64,000 bases of DNA. It comes from Sapria himalayana (Eukaryota > Streptophyta > Magnoliopsida > Malpighiales > Rafflesiaceae). The translations under genes were made by a program, and so were the position numbers. The DNA is taken from assembly GCA_029783825.1 (NCBI GenBank), contig JAREIK010003007.1:1348638-1412637 (forward strand). Reading direction: 5' to 3'. Positions 35,079 to 49,994 of this stretch are shown here, one piece after another. The notes beneath the pieces are model-generated. The model did not search any database, was not told the origin of the DNA, and saw nothing but the letters and a program-made list of their open reading frames with translations. The stretch's first letter is position 1, and each line of letters starts with the position of its first letter.

Positions 35079-38000
35079 ATAGATAGATAATTAGATAGAT
35101 AGATAGATAAATAAATAGATTATATATAGATGGATAAATAAATACAGAGACATATAGATATAGATATAGATATATATATATATATATATATATATGCATA
35201 CATGCATAGAAAACTAGATAGACCAACATATAGACACATAGATAGTTAGACATACATATTGAAAAATACCCAGAAAGATAGATAGATCGATAGATTGGAA
35301 GATAGATTGATAGATCAGATAGATAGAAAGGTAGGTTGGTAGATAGTGAGATAAATATATAGATATACATTTTGCTAGATAGATAAATAGATAGAAAGAT
35401 TATAGACATATAGATAGATAGATTGATAGATATATAGACAAATAGATAGATAGATACACAAATAGATTTATAGATAGATAGATAGATAGGTATATAGGTA
35501 GAATGATAGATATATAGACATATAGATAAATAGATGGATAGAGGTATATAGATAAAATGATAGATAGATAGACATAGAGATATATAGATTGATAGACAGA
35601 TAAATATATAGACAGATTGAAAGATTGATAGATAGATAAACATGCAAATTTTTAGATAGACAGAAAGATAGATAGATAAATAAATAGATAGTTAGTTAGA
35701 CATATAGATAGATAGAGAGACAGATAAATAGGTAGACCAATAGATAGATAGATAGATTGATAGAGAGATTGATAGATAGATAGTTAGATTGATAAAAAGA
35801 TATATAAATAGATATATAAATAAATATATAAATAGATAGATAGATAGATATATATATATATATATATAGACATACAGAGAGATAGATGGCTAGATAGATA
35901 GAGCGATAGATAGACAGATAGCAGATAAATAAATACATAGATAGATAAATAGTAGATAGATAGACATATTAATTGATTGATTAATAGAAATATAGATAGA
36001 TATATAGATAGACAGATAGATAGATATATAGATAGACAATAGATAGAAAGATAGAAAAATCGATAAATAGATCGACAAATAAATAGATAGACAAAAGACA
36101 AATATATAGATATACATAGACATATAGACATATAGATAGATAGTCAGATAAATAGATAGACAGATAAATATATAGATAGATAGACATATATAGAAAGAGA
36201 CATAAAAATATAGATGGACAAATAAAATTATAGATAGATAAACATATGGTTAGATAGAAGGTAGTCAAATATATAGATTGATTGATAGACACATTTTTAG
36301 ATTGACAAATATACATATAGACCTAAAAGAGAAATAGATTGATATAAAATAGACATATATATAGATATTTAGATTTATAGATTGACAGGTACACTATAAA
36401 GTGATAGATAAATCGATAGATAAACTGATAGATATTTAAAAAAATAGATAGATCATTGGTAGACACATAGATAGAAAGATAGATAGATAAATAGACAAAT
36501 AATCAATTAGAAATATTGACAGATATATTGATTAACAGAATGACAGCTAGAAAAATAGATATATAGCAAACTAGATAGATAGATAATAGATAAAAAAGTA
36601 GACTGATAGATAGATTGATAGATAGAAAAATAAAAGATTGACAGATAGATAGATTGTTAGATAGATTGATCGTCTAATAGATAGATAGATAGATAAATAA
36701 ACAAATAGATGATAGATAGATAGACAGACAAATAGATTTGCAAATAAATAAAAAGACAAATAGGCAATTAGAAAGATAGACAAATAAATATATATAAATA
36801 TAGAGAGATAGATAAATAGGTAGATAGATAGACAAATAGATAGATGGGGCATATAGAATAATAGACAGATGGATAGATAGATAGACAGACACATAGATAG
36901 ATCTATAAAAAAGAAAGATAAATAGATAAATAAATAGATAAACAAATTGATAGAAAGGAAGATAGTTAGATAGACAAATAGATATATTGTTAGATAGATA
37001 GATAATAAATAAATAGACAGATAGATAAATATATAGATGCACAGATAGATAGATAGATAGATAGATAGGTTGACTGATGGATAGACATACAAATAGATAG
37101 ATAGACCAATACAAATAATAAAGATAGACAGAAAGACAGCTTCACAAAGTTAGATAGACAAATAAGTAGATATGTAGAAAAATAGATAGATAGACAAATA
37201 AACAAATCGACAAATAGACAAATAGAGAGAGAGAGATATATATATATATATATATATATAGATTGACAGATAGTTAGATAGACAGATAGACATATAAATA
37301 GATAGATAGATTGACATATAGATAAATAGATGGATAGAAAGATAGACATATAGACAGATAGATAGATATGTAGATAGATAGATAAACAAATAGGCAAATT
37401 GGTGTTACAAAAATAGACAAATTGTCAGATAGATATATAGATAGATAAAATGATACACATATAGATAGATAGATAGATAGATAGTCATATAGATAGATTT
37501 ATAGATAGATAGATAGGCAGATAGTTAGATATGCAAATATGCAGACAGACATATAGATAGATTGATAAATACTTAGATCGATAGATAGATTGTTAAATAG
37601 ACATAGAAACAGATCAAAAATAGACAAATAGGAAAATAGACAGATAGACAGATAGATATATAGACAAATAGATAGATTCACATATCGACATATAAACAAA
37701 TACACATATAAACATATAGAAAGATATAAAGATTGACATATGGATATATAGACAGATAGACAGATATATAGATAAATAGATTGTTAGATAGAACAATAGA
37801 GAAAATTTAGAAAGATAGATAAATATAGAGATAGATAGATATATAGATAGATAGATAGACAGATAAACACAAATATTGATTGATATACAAATAGTCAAAT
37901 AGACAGATAGATAGAAAGATATATACAAAAATAGACATATAAAGAGACTGATAGACAGATAGACATATAGATAGACAAATAGATATACAGATTAACACAT

Positions 38001-40670
38001 AGTTAGATGACAGATTGATATATAGAAAGATAAAAAAATTGAAAGATAGAAAGAAAGATAAATTGGTAGATAGAAAGATATATAGAAAGAAAGATAGATA
38101 GATAGATAGTTAGATAGATAGATAGATTCATATATATATAGATAGTTAGTTAATCAGATAGATAGATAGATAGAAATATAAAAAATTAGACCAATAAACA
38201 GATAGAAAAAAAGTCAGACAGACACACATATAGACACACAGATAGATAGATTGATTATAGAGAGAAAAAAGAAATAGAGATAGATAGATAGGTTTAAACT
38301 AAAAAATATACAGATAGAAAAAAGATAGATAGATAGATAGATGAATATTTGGATAGATAGATTTTAAAAAATAGATACATAGTTAGATACCTAGATATAT
38401 ATATATATATATAGTCAGATAGTAAAATTGTTAGATAGTAAGATAGTCATATAGATAGATCCACAACTAGGCAGATAAACATATTGATAGATATATAGAA
38501 AGATTGATATATAGACAGATATTGATATATATATGTAGGTAGATAGATAGACAAATAAACTGGTGGACAAATATATAGAGAGATAGATAAACAAATATAT
38601 AGATAGAAAGATAGAAAGATAGAAAGATAGAAAGATAGAAAGATATACAAGTTAAGTAATAAATAGATTGACAGATAGACAAATTGACAGATAGATAGAT
38701 TGATAAATAGAGAGACAGACAGATAGATAGATAAATTGATAGATACAGAGATAGATAGATCTATAGATATATAGATTGATAGTTAGACATATCGATAGAT
38801 AGACTGAGAATTAGATATAGATTTGGACATATTGATAGAGTTCTAGATCTACCAATAGACAAATAGATATATAGTTAGATTGACAGATAGATTGATAGTC
38901 AGATAGATAGGTCGAAAATATATAGATAGGTAGATATACGGATATAAAGTTATACGAATCTACAGATAGAGAGATATATAATTATACAGATCGACAAAAA
39001 TAACATATAGATAGTTAGAAAGATATATAAATAAACAGTAATGCAGATAGATAGATATTCATATAGACATATAGATAGATAGATATATAGATAGATATAC
39101 AGAAAGATAGACATATAGATAGATAAACAGATAAATAGATAGTCAGATAAATAGATAGATAGATTGACAAATAGATAGATAAACTGATTGATTGATTGAT
39201 TGACAGATAGTCATTTGACAAAATGACAAATTGATAGAAAAATTTAAAGATAGAAAAATATATTGATAGAAAGATAGACAATATATTGATAGACAGATAG
39301 ACAAATAGATAGATTGATATATAGATAGTTAGATAGATAGATAGATAGATAAAAGAAATAAAGAAAGAAAATAGAAAGATAGATAAGAGACCTATAGACA
39401 ATTAGACATATAAATAGATAGACAAATAGATAGATAAATGATGCATATATAGATATACAAATAGATAAATACTCATATAGACGGATAGATACATAGACAG
39501 ATAGAAAGATATACAGATAGACAAATAGATAGATTGACAAATTTGAACATAGATATATATACAGAAGGAAAGATAGACATATAGGTAGATAGGCATAAAG
39601 ACAATTTATATATTGACAAATAAATAGATAGATAGTAAGATAGATTTGCAAGTATATAGATAGATAAATATATAGAAAGATAGATAGAATGATAGATAGA
39701 TAGATAAATAAATATATATATAGATAAAAAGATAGTCAATTGATAGATAGATAGATAAATAAATATATATATAGATAAAAAGATAGTCAAATTGATAGAA
39801 AGATAGATAGCCATATATTTAGATAGATAGATACACAGACAGACACATAGATAGATAGGTAGATACCTAGAAATGTTTGTAGATTAATATTAGTTAGATA
39901 GAGATATTGAAAGATAAAATGATAGACAAATTGATTGATAGATAATATATAAATAGGTAGACAGACAGACATATAGATAGATAAATAGTAAGACATATAG
40001 ACAGATATATAGATAGACTGATAGATAGATAGTTCAATAGATCGATAGATTGAGTGACAGATAGGTAGACAAATAGTCAGATAGACAGATATATTGATAG
40101 ATAGATAGACACATAAAAAGATAGATAGATAGACAGATGGAAAGAAAGACAAATAGATAGATATATATATATATATATATAGACAGGTATATAGATAGAC
40201 ATATAGAAAATTAGATAGATTGACAGATAGATAGACATATAGACATATAGAGAGATAGACAAATAGACATATAAGAAATAAACACATTAATAGGTAGAGA
40301 GATAGATAGATATACATATAGATAGATAGTCAGATAAACATATAATACATAGAAAGATAGCCATATAGATACAAATAAGATAGATTAGACAGACATATAG
40401 ATAGATAGATAGATAGATTGATTGATTGACAAATAGTTAGTTGATAGATTGATTGATTAGAAAGATAGAATGATAGACAAATTGAAAATAAATAGACAGA
40501 TAGATATGTAGATATATAGACAAATAGATATATATAGATAGATAGATAGATATATATATATATATATATAGTTAGATAGATAGAAATATAGAGTAGGTAG
40601 ATAGATGGTAGGAAGATAAATAGAAACAAAGATAGATAATAGTTAGTCAGATGGAAAGATTGATATATAA
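30711..40670. repeat. GATA-type tetranucleotide array 3, about 10 kb
   Basis: Nearly 10 kb of GATA/GACA/AATA/GATT tetranucleotides with interspersed (AT)n blocks (for example 31563-31588, 34401-34442, 35011-35072, 37222-37260) and one (CA)n patch (33233-33262). Both sides are intact CACTA ends facing away from the array: D ends at 30710 and E begins at 40671. Local higher-order structure is visible; for example a 60-70 bp unit is repeated at 39700-39790. All minus-strand frames here are repeat artefacts. Confidence 0.97.
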
Positions 40671-41590
40671 CACTACAAGAAATGTTCTTTAAGCTAGGAA
40701 ATTTAGCTAGGGATCAATCCCTAGCTAAATTGCGAGAGATTAGCTAGGGAATAGCAAGGGATTGATTTTTTTTCACCGAAATAAAAATTTGCAATGGATT
40801 AGAGATGATTAGTAATGGAATATTTCGTAAATTCTATTCATGAAAAGCGTGGAAATTTAGCAACGGATTAGCAAAAAATTAGCGACAGAATATTTTTGTA
40901 AACTATACTCATAAACAGTGGGAGAATTTAGCAATGGATTAGCAATGAATTAGCGACAAAATATTTTCGTAAATTCTGCTTAAGTAATGCAGGAAATTTA
41001 GCTATGGATAGCAACAGAATATTTACGTAAATTCTGCTCAAAGAAAGTGAGAGAATTTAGCAATGGATTAGCGACGAAATTTCCCTAGCTAATAAAATGT
41101 GAATATAGTGACAGCTTTAGGCACGAAATTTTCTTAGTTAATAAAATCTAGAATTATCGATGGATTTAGTAACTAAATTTCCCTAGATAATTATATCCGG
41201 AACATAGCGATAGATTTTAGCGACGAAATTCCCTAAATAATTACATCCAAACCATAGTGATGGATTTTAGCAATGGAATTTTTCTAGCTAATTACATCTC
41301 AAAATATAGTTGGATTTAGCGACAGAATTTCCCTTGCTAATTACATACTAAATATAGCTACAGATTTTAGCGACAAAACTTCCCTAGCCAATTATTTTCT
41401 GAATATAGTGATGGATTTTAGCGATGAAATTTCTCTAGCAAATTAAATCCGAATATATTGATGGATTAATCGACGAAACTTTCCTAGCTAATTAAATCGA
41501 GAATATAGTGATTGATTTAGTGACTGAACTTTCCTCGCTAATTAAATCTCAAACATAGTGATGGATTTAGCATTGGCATTTCTCTGGCCA
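40671..41590 (+). repeat. Left TIR and ~60-bp subterminal repeats, element E
   Basis: After the TIR and several TAGCTAGGGA units, roughly a dozen imperfect ~60-bp repeats run through 40830-41590. Each contains GATTTAGCGACGAAATTTCC and CTAGCTAATTAAATC-like parts. This is the longest subterminal array in the window and would be the recognition region for the TNP1-type protein. Confidence 0.88.
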
Positions 41591-42845
41591 ATCTTAATTA
41601 TTTAATTTTTTAATTATTTTAGTTTTAATATTTTATTTAATTTTATTTATCAAATGTATGTTAAATGGTCTATAGATGAGCAATCATTGAAAGAAATATT
41701 CTCCCCTAAAATTATAAAAAAAGGATATTATAATAAATAATTTAAAAAATATAAAAAAAATAAAAAATTTATATTAATATGGACTAAAATAAACTATTTA
41801 TATGATGTATTCAATTTTTTTAAAAATTATACAAATTTTTTTTAAAATTTTAATTAAGGACTTAAAAATTTGTATTAAAGTAAGATTAAAAAATAATTCT
41901 ATAATATAATAATTTTTCAAGATATTTTAAAGAATAAAATGAACATACATTAAAATTTCTACTAATATAAAGGATAAATAATATATTGTATGATTAAATA
42001 GAAGATATTTACAAAAATATCTGAATTGACAAATAAAATACTAAATATTAATATTAATATAAGTATAAACATATTTATGATTATAGGAACTTTTAATAAA
42101 ATAATTACTACAAAATTTGAAAACTTGTATTATAATAAAATTTAATTTTTTTAGTAATTTAAAAGAAAATAAATTGATATTTAAAAATAAATACATAGAT
42201 GTTTACCCCTACTAAAATTTATGGAATTAAATAATTGAGTAATAGTTTTACTATTAGCTTTTAATATTTAGTTTTTATTAAAATAATAAGATAACTTTTT
42301 TAATTATCTTCTAACTTTAAGTAATTTTTAGAATTTTAAATTTTAAAAATGATATTAAATAATATAAAATTTTATGCCTTTAAAATTATTTTATATTATC
42401 TTCATAAAAAATAATATGATTTCTGTAAAAATTTATAACCATAATATATATATTATATATATATTATATATATATATATAAAAATAAAGAGTATTTAATA
42501 ACTCTTAGGAGAGTGGCTATAAGAAAGATTATCTTTTCATGTATGTTTTATTATATGAAGTCTGTAAATTTTTTAGCTATTTGATTTTTTTTTTTGTTTA
42601 AGGATAAACATTTTTTTTGAAATTATTTATATATTTAGTGTTTAATTAATTTTATAATAAAAACATTGTAAGGTGTTGTTTTTCATGTGTACCTTGCTAC
42701 ACACATGAATTTTGTTGGAAATATTTTAATAATAAATAAACAAAATGAGTCTTTTTATATTTTATATTTTTATTGTTTATTTAAAAACATTTTGATAATT
42801 TTAATAAATTTTGGTAATTTTAGCAATTTTATTTTGGCTAAACAT
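41590..42845 (+). repeat. Left non-coding region, element E
   Basis: Direct repeat of B 8800-9950. AT-rich, with no frame. It ends around 42760-42840, where the sequence diverges from B. Confidence 0.8.
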
Positions 42846-42965
42846 TTTTTGTCGAGAGACTAGAGACATCACCTAAGTCCACCACAATCCACCTCTATCT
42901 CTCGACACCGATTCATCAAACCCTAATCAAAGAGTAAGTGGAGAATTTATTATTGATAAAGGTAC
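42846..42965 (+). promoter_or_regulatory. Candidate leader exon with telobox, element E
   Basis: A short normal-complexity island includes AAACCCTAA (42918-42926), the plant telobox motif common near transcription starts, and donor-like sites AGA|GTAAGT (42933) and AAAG|GTACG (42961). It sits where A and D have their leader exon, but the sequence is not the same. Possibly the E/B-type leader; confidence is limited. Confidence 0.35.
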
Positions 42966-43342
42966 GTTTTATACCCTAATTCTTCATCAATTATCTTATT
43001 GCAAGAGTCTGCATTTTGATTCTATTATTTTTTTTCCCAAAATTCTTCTTTAATCACCACGGGTTGCTTGGATTGCTTATATAAAATTATTTGTATACAT
43101 ACTTCATTCATTTGTAATATAATGTGTTCTCATTGTGTGGATGTTGATGGTGCAATATGGGTATGCTGACTTGATATCTACATCAATATACATAGCTATA
43201 TATAAACGATATACATAAACATCAATATGCATGTGTGATATAATTCAAATTTTTATATAAGTGTATTTTACTATAACTATAACTATAAAAATAGTATACA
43301 TAAACATAATTATATATAAATATAACAACATATATTTAATAT

Positions 43343-43422
<80 letters not shown>

Positions 43423-46250
43423 TATATATTTTCTATCTATCAATCTATCATAATTCTATATATGATCCATTCAATATACATGTCATGTATTTCAAATATA
43501 ATTAGTATTATACAAATAACATTATATACATATTTTACACAAATAAAGTTATTTTGATTTTATGATAAGCTTTTAATAATGTATATTTAAAATTTGTAAG
43601 TCATCATTATGAAATACACATTTAATAAATTTGCTTTATGAAAATATCTATTATTCCAAATGCCATGCCTACCCAATAAGTATAATTAAATTAATATATG
43701 TAAACTATATTTTATACATGGCTTTATGTATAGAGAAAAACACACTCTTATAAAAATGTAAGCGTGTATTTAATACCTGTAAATTTAAAGTATAGTCACA
43801 TTAATATTTGTAAACATTTATTGACCAGTTTTCAATTAGTTCAAATAAAAATGTAATAGGCTTTATGTATACTGATACAAATTTACTAGATATTTAAAAT
43901 CATGTATATATTTGACTATACTTTAAATTACTATGTTTAATTAAATGCCGCATAGGCTCTCTTATAAATACCCTAGCATTGACTAACAATATGATTCATA
44001 CTGGATTAAAATATATAAGATATCCAGCTCATCCGACACACACACACACATATATGATATATTGTGTGTGTGTGTGTGTGTTAATTATATGTTGTTATAT
44101 TTATATATAGGTATGTTTATGTGTCCTTTTTTATAGTGATATATATTGTAAAATACACTTATATAAGAAATTTGAATTATATCACACATGCATATTGATG
44201 TATAGTTATGTTTAAATGTAGTTATTGATTTGAGGAACTTAAATGTAAAAAGATTTATACATTTATATATAACTATATATAAATGTATTTAACAATATGT
44301 ATATCAACATATTACTATATATAAATGTATTTATCTACATCTATACCTATACATAGCCATACATCTAAATATATATAATTACATGAAAAACTATATATAA
44401 CTACATCTATAACATGTATAACTACATGCTTCAAAAACTTAATATCCATTCATATCATTGTTCTCATTCATACATGTTTTTTTTAATATTGTATAAAACT
44501 TTATCATTTTCCCATATATTTTTGGAACTTAAATTTAATTTTTTCAACCTTAAATGTATTTTTATATGTTTGTATAACTCATTATGATTTAATCTGCTTA
44601 GAGTTTGTATTTTTGTTTCACTTATATCATTTAACTAAAATTGATTTCTTATAAAATCTTCATTTGTTAAATTCATGTTGTAAAATTTTAAAACAAATAA
44701 TAAAATTTATTACAAAATAAAATTGCACATCATAATATGCAATATGTTATATTTTATTATAAATAATCAATGTTGAAATGTATCTATTAATTACAAAAAA
44801 AAAATATTGTCATGTATTCAATTTGAATCAAAATTTATTTATATGGTTATTTATAGATTTTGAATAAAAAAAATAATTACATGTAGAAAAATATACTTCA
44901 TATATTCATATGGTAATCTATTTTATTTGACCATAATTAAAAAAATAATAATTTTTTTACAACCATTAAAGGCATGTTTATATGCACTATATTATATTTA
45001 TTTGAATATTAAAGTTTCTAAAAATTTATAATAACAATAAATAGTAGGTCCAAATTTATCATAGACATTATATTTTAATAAAAATATATATAGAAAAAAC
45101 AAAAACAATATTATCTATTTATGAACTATATTTTCATTTTTAATATAATTGTAAAACAAAATAATTTACAAATATGCCAACTTCATTTTTATATATGAGT
45201 ATAATGATAGTTATTTTATATAAATATTAAAAGACAACTATTTGAATAAAATAGAACTCATATATGCATTAATATGCTTCATACACACACGCACCACTCG
45301 CAACACACCACACACCGCACGCACATGCACACACGCACATGCACACACACACATATATTTGTTTTAAATATAAAGAATTTACAATATTTTATAAATTGTG
45401 TACAATATAAAATATTTTATTTTAATAAAATTTTCAAATCAAAATAATTTTAAATAAATTTACACACACACACACACACACATATATAATAGTTTCATGT
45501 ATATAGGTACATGTGTGTGTTTGTGTGGGTGTATAGTAGTATTGCATGAATACAAGTATATACACACTACTTTGAAAATATAGATACATGTGTGAATATA
45601 AACAATAGTACAAGGGCATGTATGCATATATATAATGTATAAATGTGTGTGTGTGTAGGGCAGTGTATATGCACATATATATTTATGCATATATATATAA
45701 ATATCAACATTAATATTGAGAAGAAAAATACTTGAGCACATAATATTAACATGTTTCACAAATTCATGACAGTAGACTCAAAAAGTGACATTATTGCATG
45801 ATACTATTAATCTCCCATCTATAATACTTTGCCTTAAATTTTGATTAGAGTACTACTTGCAATGATAAGGTTCATTCAATACTACATACCATGGAGTTAC
45901 ATTTTCATTCAATACTATAATTTGTTTAAATAAAAAAATCTATCTAATATCTTCTTCAACAACTTTTCTATCTTCTTTTTCTAGTCATGATAAACTATTT
46001 CAATTTTGATTATATGTAATTTCTTATCGAATATCTCTAGTTCAAACTATTGTAATAAAAAAATTTATCAAATCAATCTAGGTCTGACATCTTTCATTTC
46101 TATGAGATATTAATTATAGAATATTTAGTATATATTATGACGTTGGTTCCCACTAAATATGATATTAACTTGCCAAAAGAAAAGATTGTTGATACAAGTT
46201 CTTTCTCTATAGTGGTGTAATTCAATTGGGCAATTGAGAGTGTGTTGTTA
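42966..46250. other. AT-rich interior of E with (CA)n tracts, no gene
   Basis: A long (CA)n tract covers about 43347-43421. Further CA/TG tracts are at 44037-44081 (an inverted repeat), 45285-45352 and 45466-45482. The part 44260-44430 is a direct match to B 10150-10300. The frames at 43261-43557 and 45434-45759 are translations of CA/TG repeats. I see no gene. Confidence 0.7.
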
Positions 46251-46795
46251 TCATAGTATATGATAACTATTTATAAATATTTGAATAATTATATAAAACT
46301 ATTCATAATTATATTTAACTATATTTGTAACTATGTAAACTATTTTTATCACTATATTAATAACTATATATAACTATTTTCTAACTATATAATATTTTAT
46401 AACCTATATGAGTAATTCTGTATATAACTATATTTTTAAGAAAATATATCATATGTATAATAATATATAACTATATATAATTGTATTTTAATATATGGAT
46501 AACTATAAAAATGTTATATATAACTATATCTTTAACTACATACATATTTATAACTATATGTGTATAACTATATATAAATATATGTATAACTATGTAAAAC
46601 TCTATATAATTAAATAAAACTATATTTGTATCTATGAATACATATATCTATTCATATAATTAAATCTATATATTTATTCATAACTTTGTATATATTTATG
46701 TATAGCTACTTATAACTACTTATGAATATATCTATATATAATTATATGTTTAACTAAATATTACTCTTTTTTTTAATTATATATACTAAATGTAT
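46250..46795. repeat. AACTATATGTATAA-type repeats, element E (part 1)
   Basis: Similar to B 10380-10800. The block is interrupted at 46807 by the ARF1 retrocopy and resumes at 47726. Confidence 0.8.
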
Positions 46796-47725
<930 letters not shown>

Positions 47726-48716
47726 ACTATAAATAAGTGTCTTTGACTATATGTATAACTATAAAATATTATACATTATTATATATAAAAATATAATTAA
47801 CAACATAAATATAATATACATTTTAAATATTAGTATATAAAACTGTATTTTACCATATATATACCTATAGATAACTATATGTATACATATAAAAAATTAC
47901 ATAAAAAATATATATACCTACATGTATAATATAAGTATAACTACATGTGTAACTATATGTATAACCCACATTTAACTATATTTATAATTACATGTATAAT
48001 AAACATACAACATTTTGTTTAACTATATGTGTATAACTTTATACCAATATTTGTATAACTATATATAAATTTTGTATAACTATATAACACTCTATATAAT
48101 TAATTATAACTATATTTGTAACTATGTATACATATATGTAAATCTATATATTTTTTTATAACATTATATAATTAGGTGTATAACTATTATGAATATATCT
48201 ATATATAACTATATGTTTAACTATATAAAAATATTTATATCTATATATACTATAATGTATAATAACATAACTATTAATCATTCTATCTTATTATATGTAT
48301 AAACTATAAAGGCTTTATACATAATTTTATTCAATATATAATTTACAACATATATTTAATATACATTTGTATATATTAGTATATTAAAATGTATTTTACT
48401 TTATCTATACCTATACATAACTATATGTATAAATAAATAAAATTAAAATAAAAAAACTATATACCTACTTGTATAAATATAAGTTTAACTATATGTGTAA
48501 CTATATGTATAAAACATGTAACTATATTTATAATTACATGTATAACAACTTAAAACATTATGTTCAATTATGTGTATAATATATATAAATATTTGTAAAA
48601 CCAATTAAAACTATATATAATTAAATATAACTATATTTTTAACTACTTATAATTTTGTAAATCTAAATATTTGTTCATAATTTTGTATACATTTATGTAT
48701 AACTACTTATAATTAC
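47726..48716. repeat. AACTATATGTATAA-type repeats, element E (part 2)
   Basis: Continuation of the block broken by the retrocopy, similar to B 10590-12100. No gene is present. Confidence 0.8.
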
Positions 48717-49200
48717 ATGGAGCTATGGATCAATGCAAAACAACCACAGAAATCAAGTATGATTTGGATGATAGTTATCATGTGTAACTTTTTTTTTCTT
48801 ATAAAACTAATGAATGCTGATTAAATATTCATTAAATTTGAAACTTGTTATCATATCACAATTTTCTTATAATAATGAGAATAATATAAACTCCAATTTA
48901 TTTAACAATTTACACCCTTAGTTCATTGGGTACACTCGGGGAAAGCTACATGATTTGGTAATGAAATCATTAAAATCTCATGAGTTTGTTGCTGCTTAAA
49001 ATGAGGCATTGGAGCTATGGATCAATGCAAACCAGCGTCAAAAATCAAGTATGATTTGGATGATAGCCATCACATATGCCTTCTTTTTCCTTATTAAACT
49101 AATGAATGCAGAAAAAATATATATAAAATTTGAAACTTGTAATCATATTAGGTTCGCTATTATGTTTCTTTCATGGCTAAATTATGAACTTCAATAGACT
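48717..49200 (+). repeat. Two direct copies of a ~140-bp unique segment, element E
   Basis: GGAGCTATGGATCAATGCAA starts both copies (48719 and 49013), about 294 bp apart, and both run to AAACTTGTTATCATAT-like ends. The second copy lies in a short frame (49009-49197) with the phrase ELWINANQRQKSS; upstream of it another readable phrase is KSLKSHEFVAA. This could be a piece of an exon, but I do not recognise the protein. Confidence 0.6.
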
Positions 49201-49319
49201 ATTTGCATTTCTATTTAATAATATTTATCATCTATTTTGTGCTTTGCTTATTCACTTGTTATTTACATGAGAACATTCATTGAGTAGACAAGTGATTTTA
49301 CACTTGGAACTTGATTGAG

Positions 49320-49680
49320 TACATATGTACATGTACATTGCAGTGTATATGAACATATATTGTATGTACATATACATATATACTAGTATATATGTATAAG
49401 TATTTACCAGTATATATGTATATATTTGTACATATACACTACAGTGTAAATGTATATACATGTACATATATACTGTAGTGTATATATGTACATATACACT
49501 GTAGTGTATATATGTACATATACACTGTAGTGTATATATACAATTACTGAGTATATATGAACATATAAATACTTGTACATATATACAAGTATATATGTAC
49601 AGATACATATATACTGCTATATTTGTATATGTAAATATATATCAGTATATATGTACATATATATTATAGTATTATATATT
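49320..49680. repeat. GTACATATATAC palindromic repeats, element E (first block)
   Basis: Nested palindromes of the family described at 7713-8090, with ACACTGTAGTGTATATATGT variants. The minus frame at 49252-49608 is a repeat artefact. After it, 49680-49810 matches A 3520-3650 (GAAGTAGAATTT region). Confidence 0.8.
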
Positions 49681-49994
49681 TATGAAATTAAGGTTTCCAA
49701 AATCATGAGATAGAGCTTTTAGTGAAGTAGAATTTAGCATGGTTTGCACTAAATCAATAATTTGCAAGGTTTATAGCAATTTAAAACTTTTCATCTGTTA
49801 TATTTGCTACTAAACTATATGTGTAAACCTATATATTAATATTTGTATAACCATATAAAATCCTATATAATTAATATAACTATATTTGTAATTATGTATA
49901 CATATAAGTAAATCTATATATTTGTTTATAATTTTGTATATATTTATGTACAACTAAATATAATTACTTGTATGAATATATCTATATAACTATA

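Noticed and set aside
39700..39790. CRISPR-like direct repeats in the GATA array
   Set aside because: The repeats are simple tetranucleotides in a plant nuclear context, without unique spacers or cas genes.
30669..40629. Several dozen minus-strand frames across the 10-kb GATA array
   Set aside because: Same repeat artefact as above; there are no codon bias, domain or start-site signals.
43261..43557. His/Thr-rich frame at a (CA)n tract
   Set aside because: Simple translation of CACACA as Thr-His; the flanks are non-coding.
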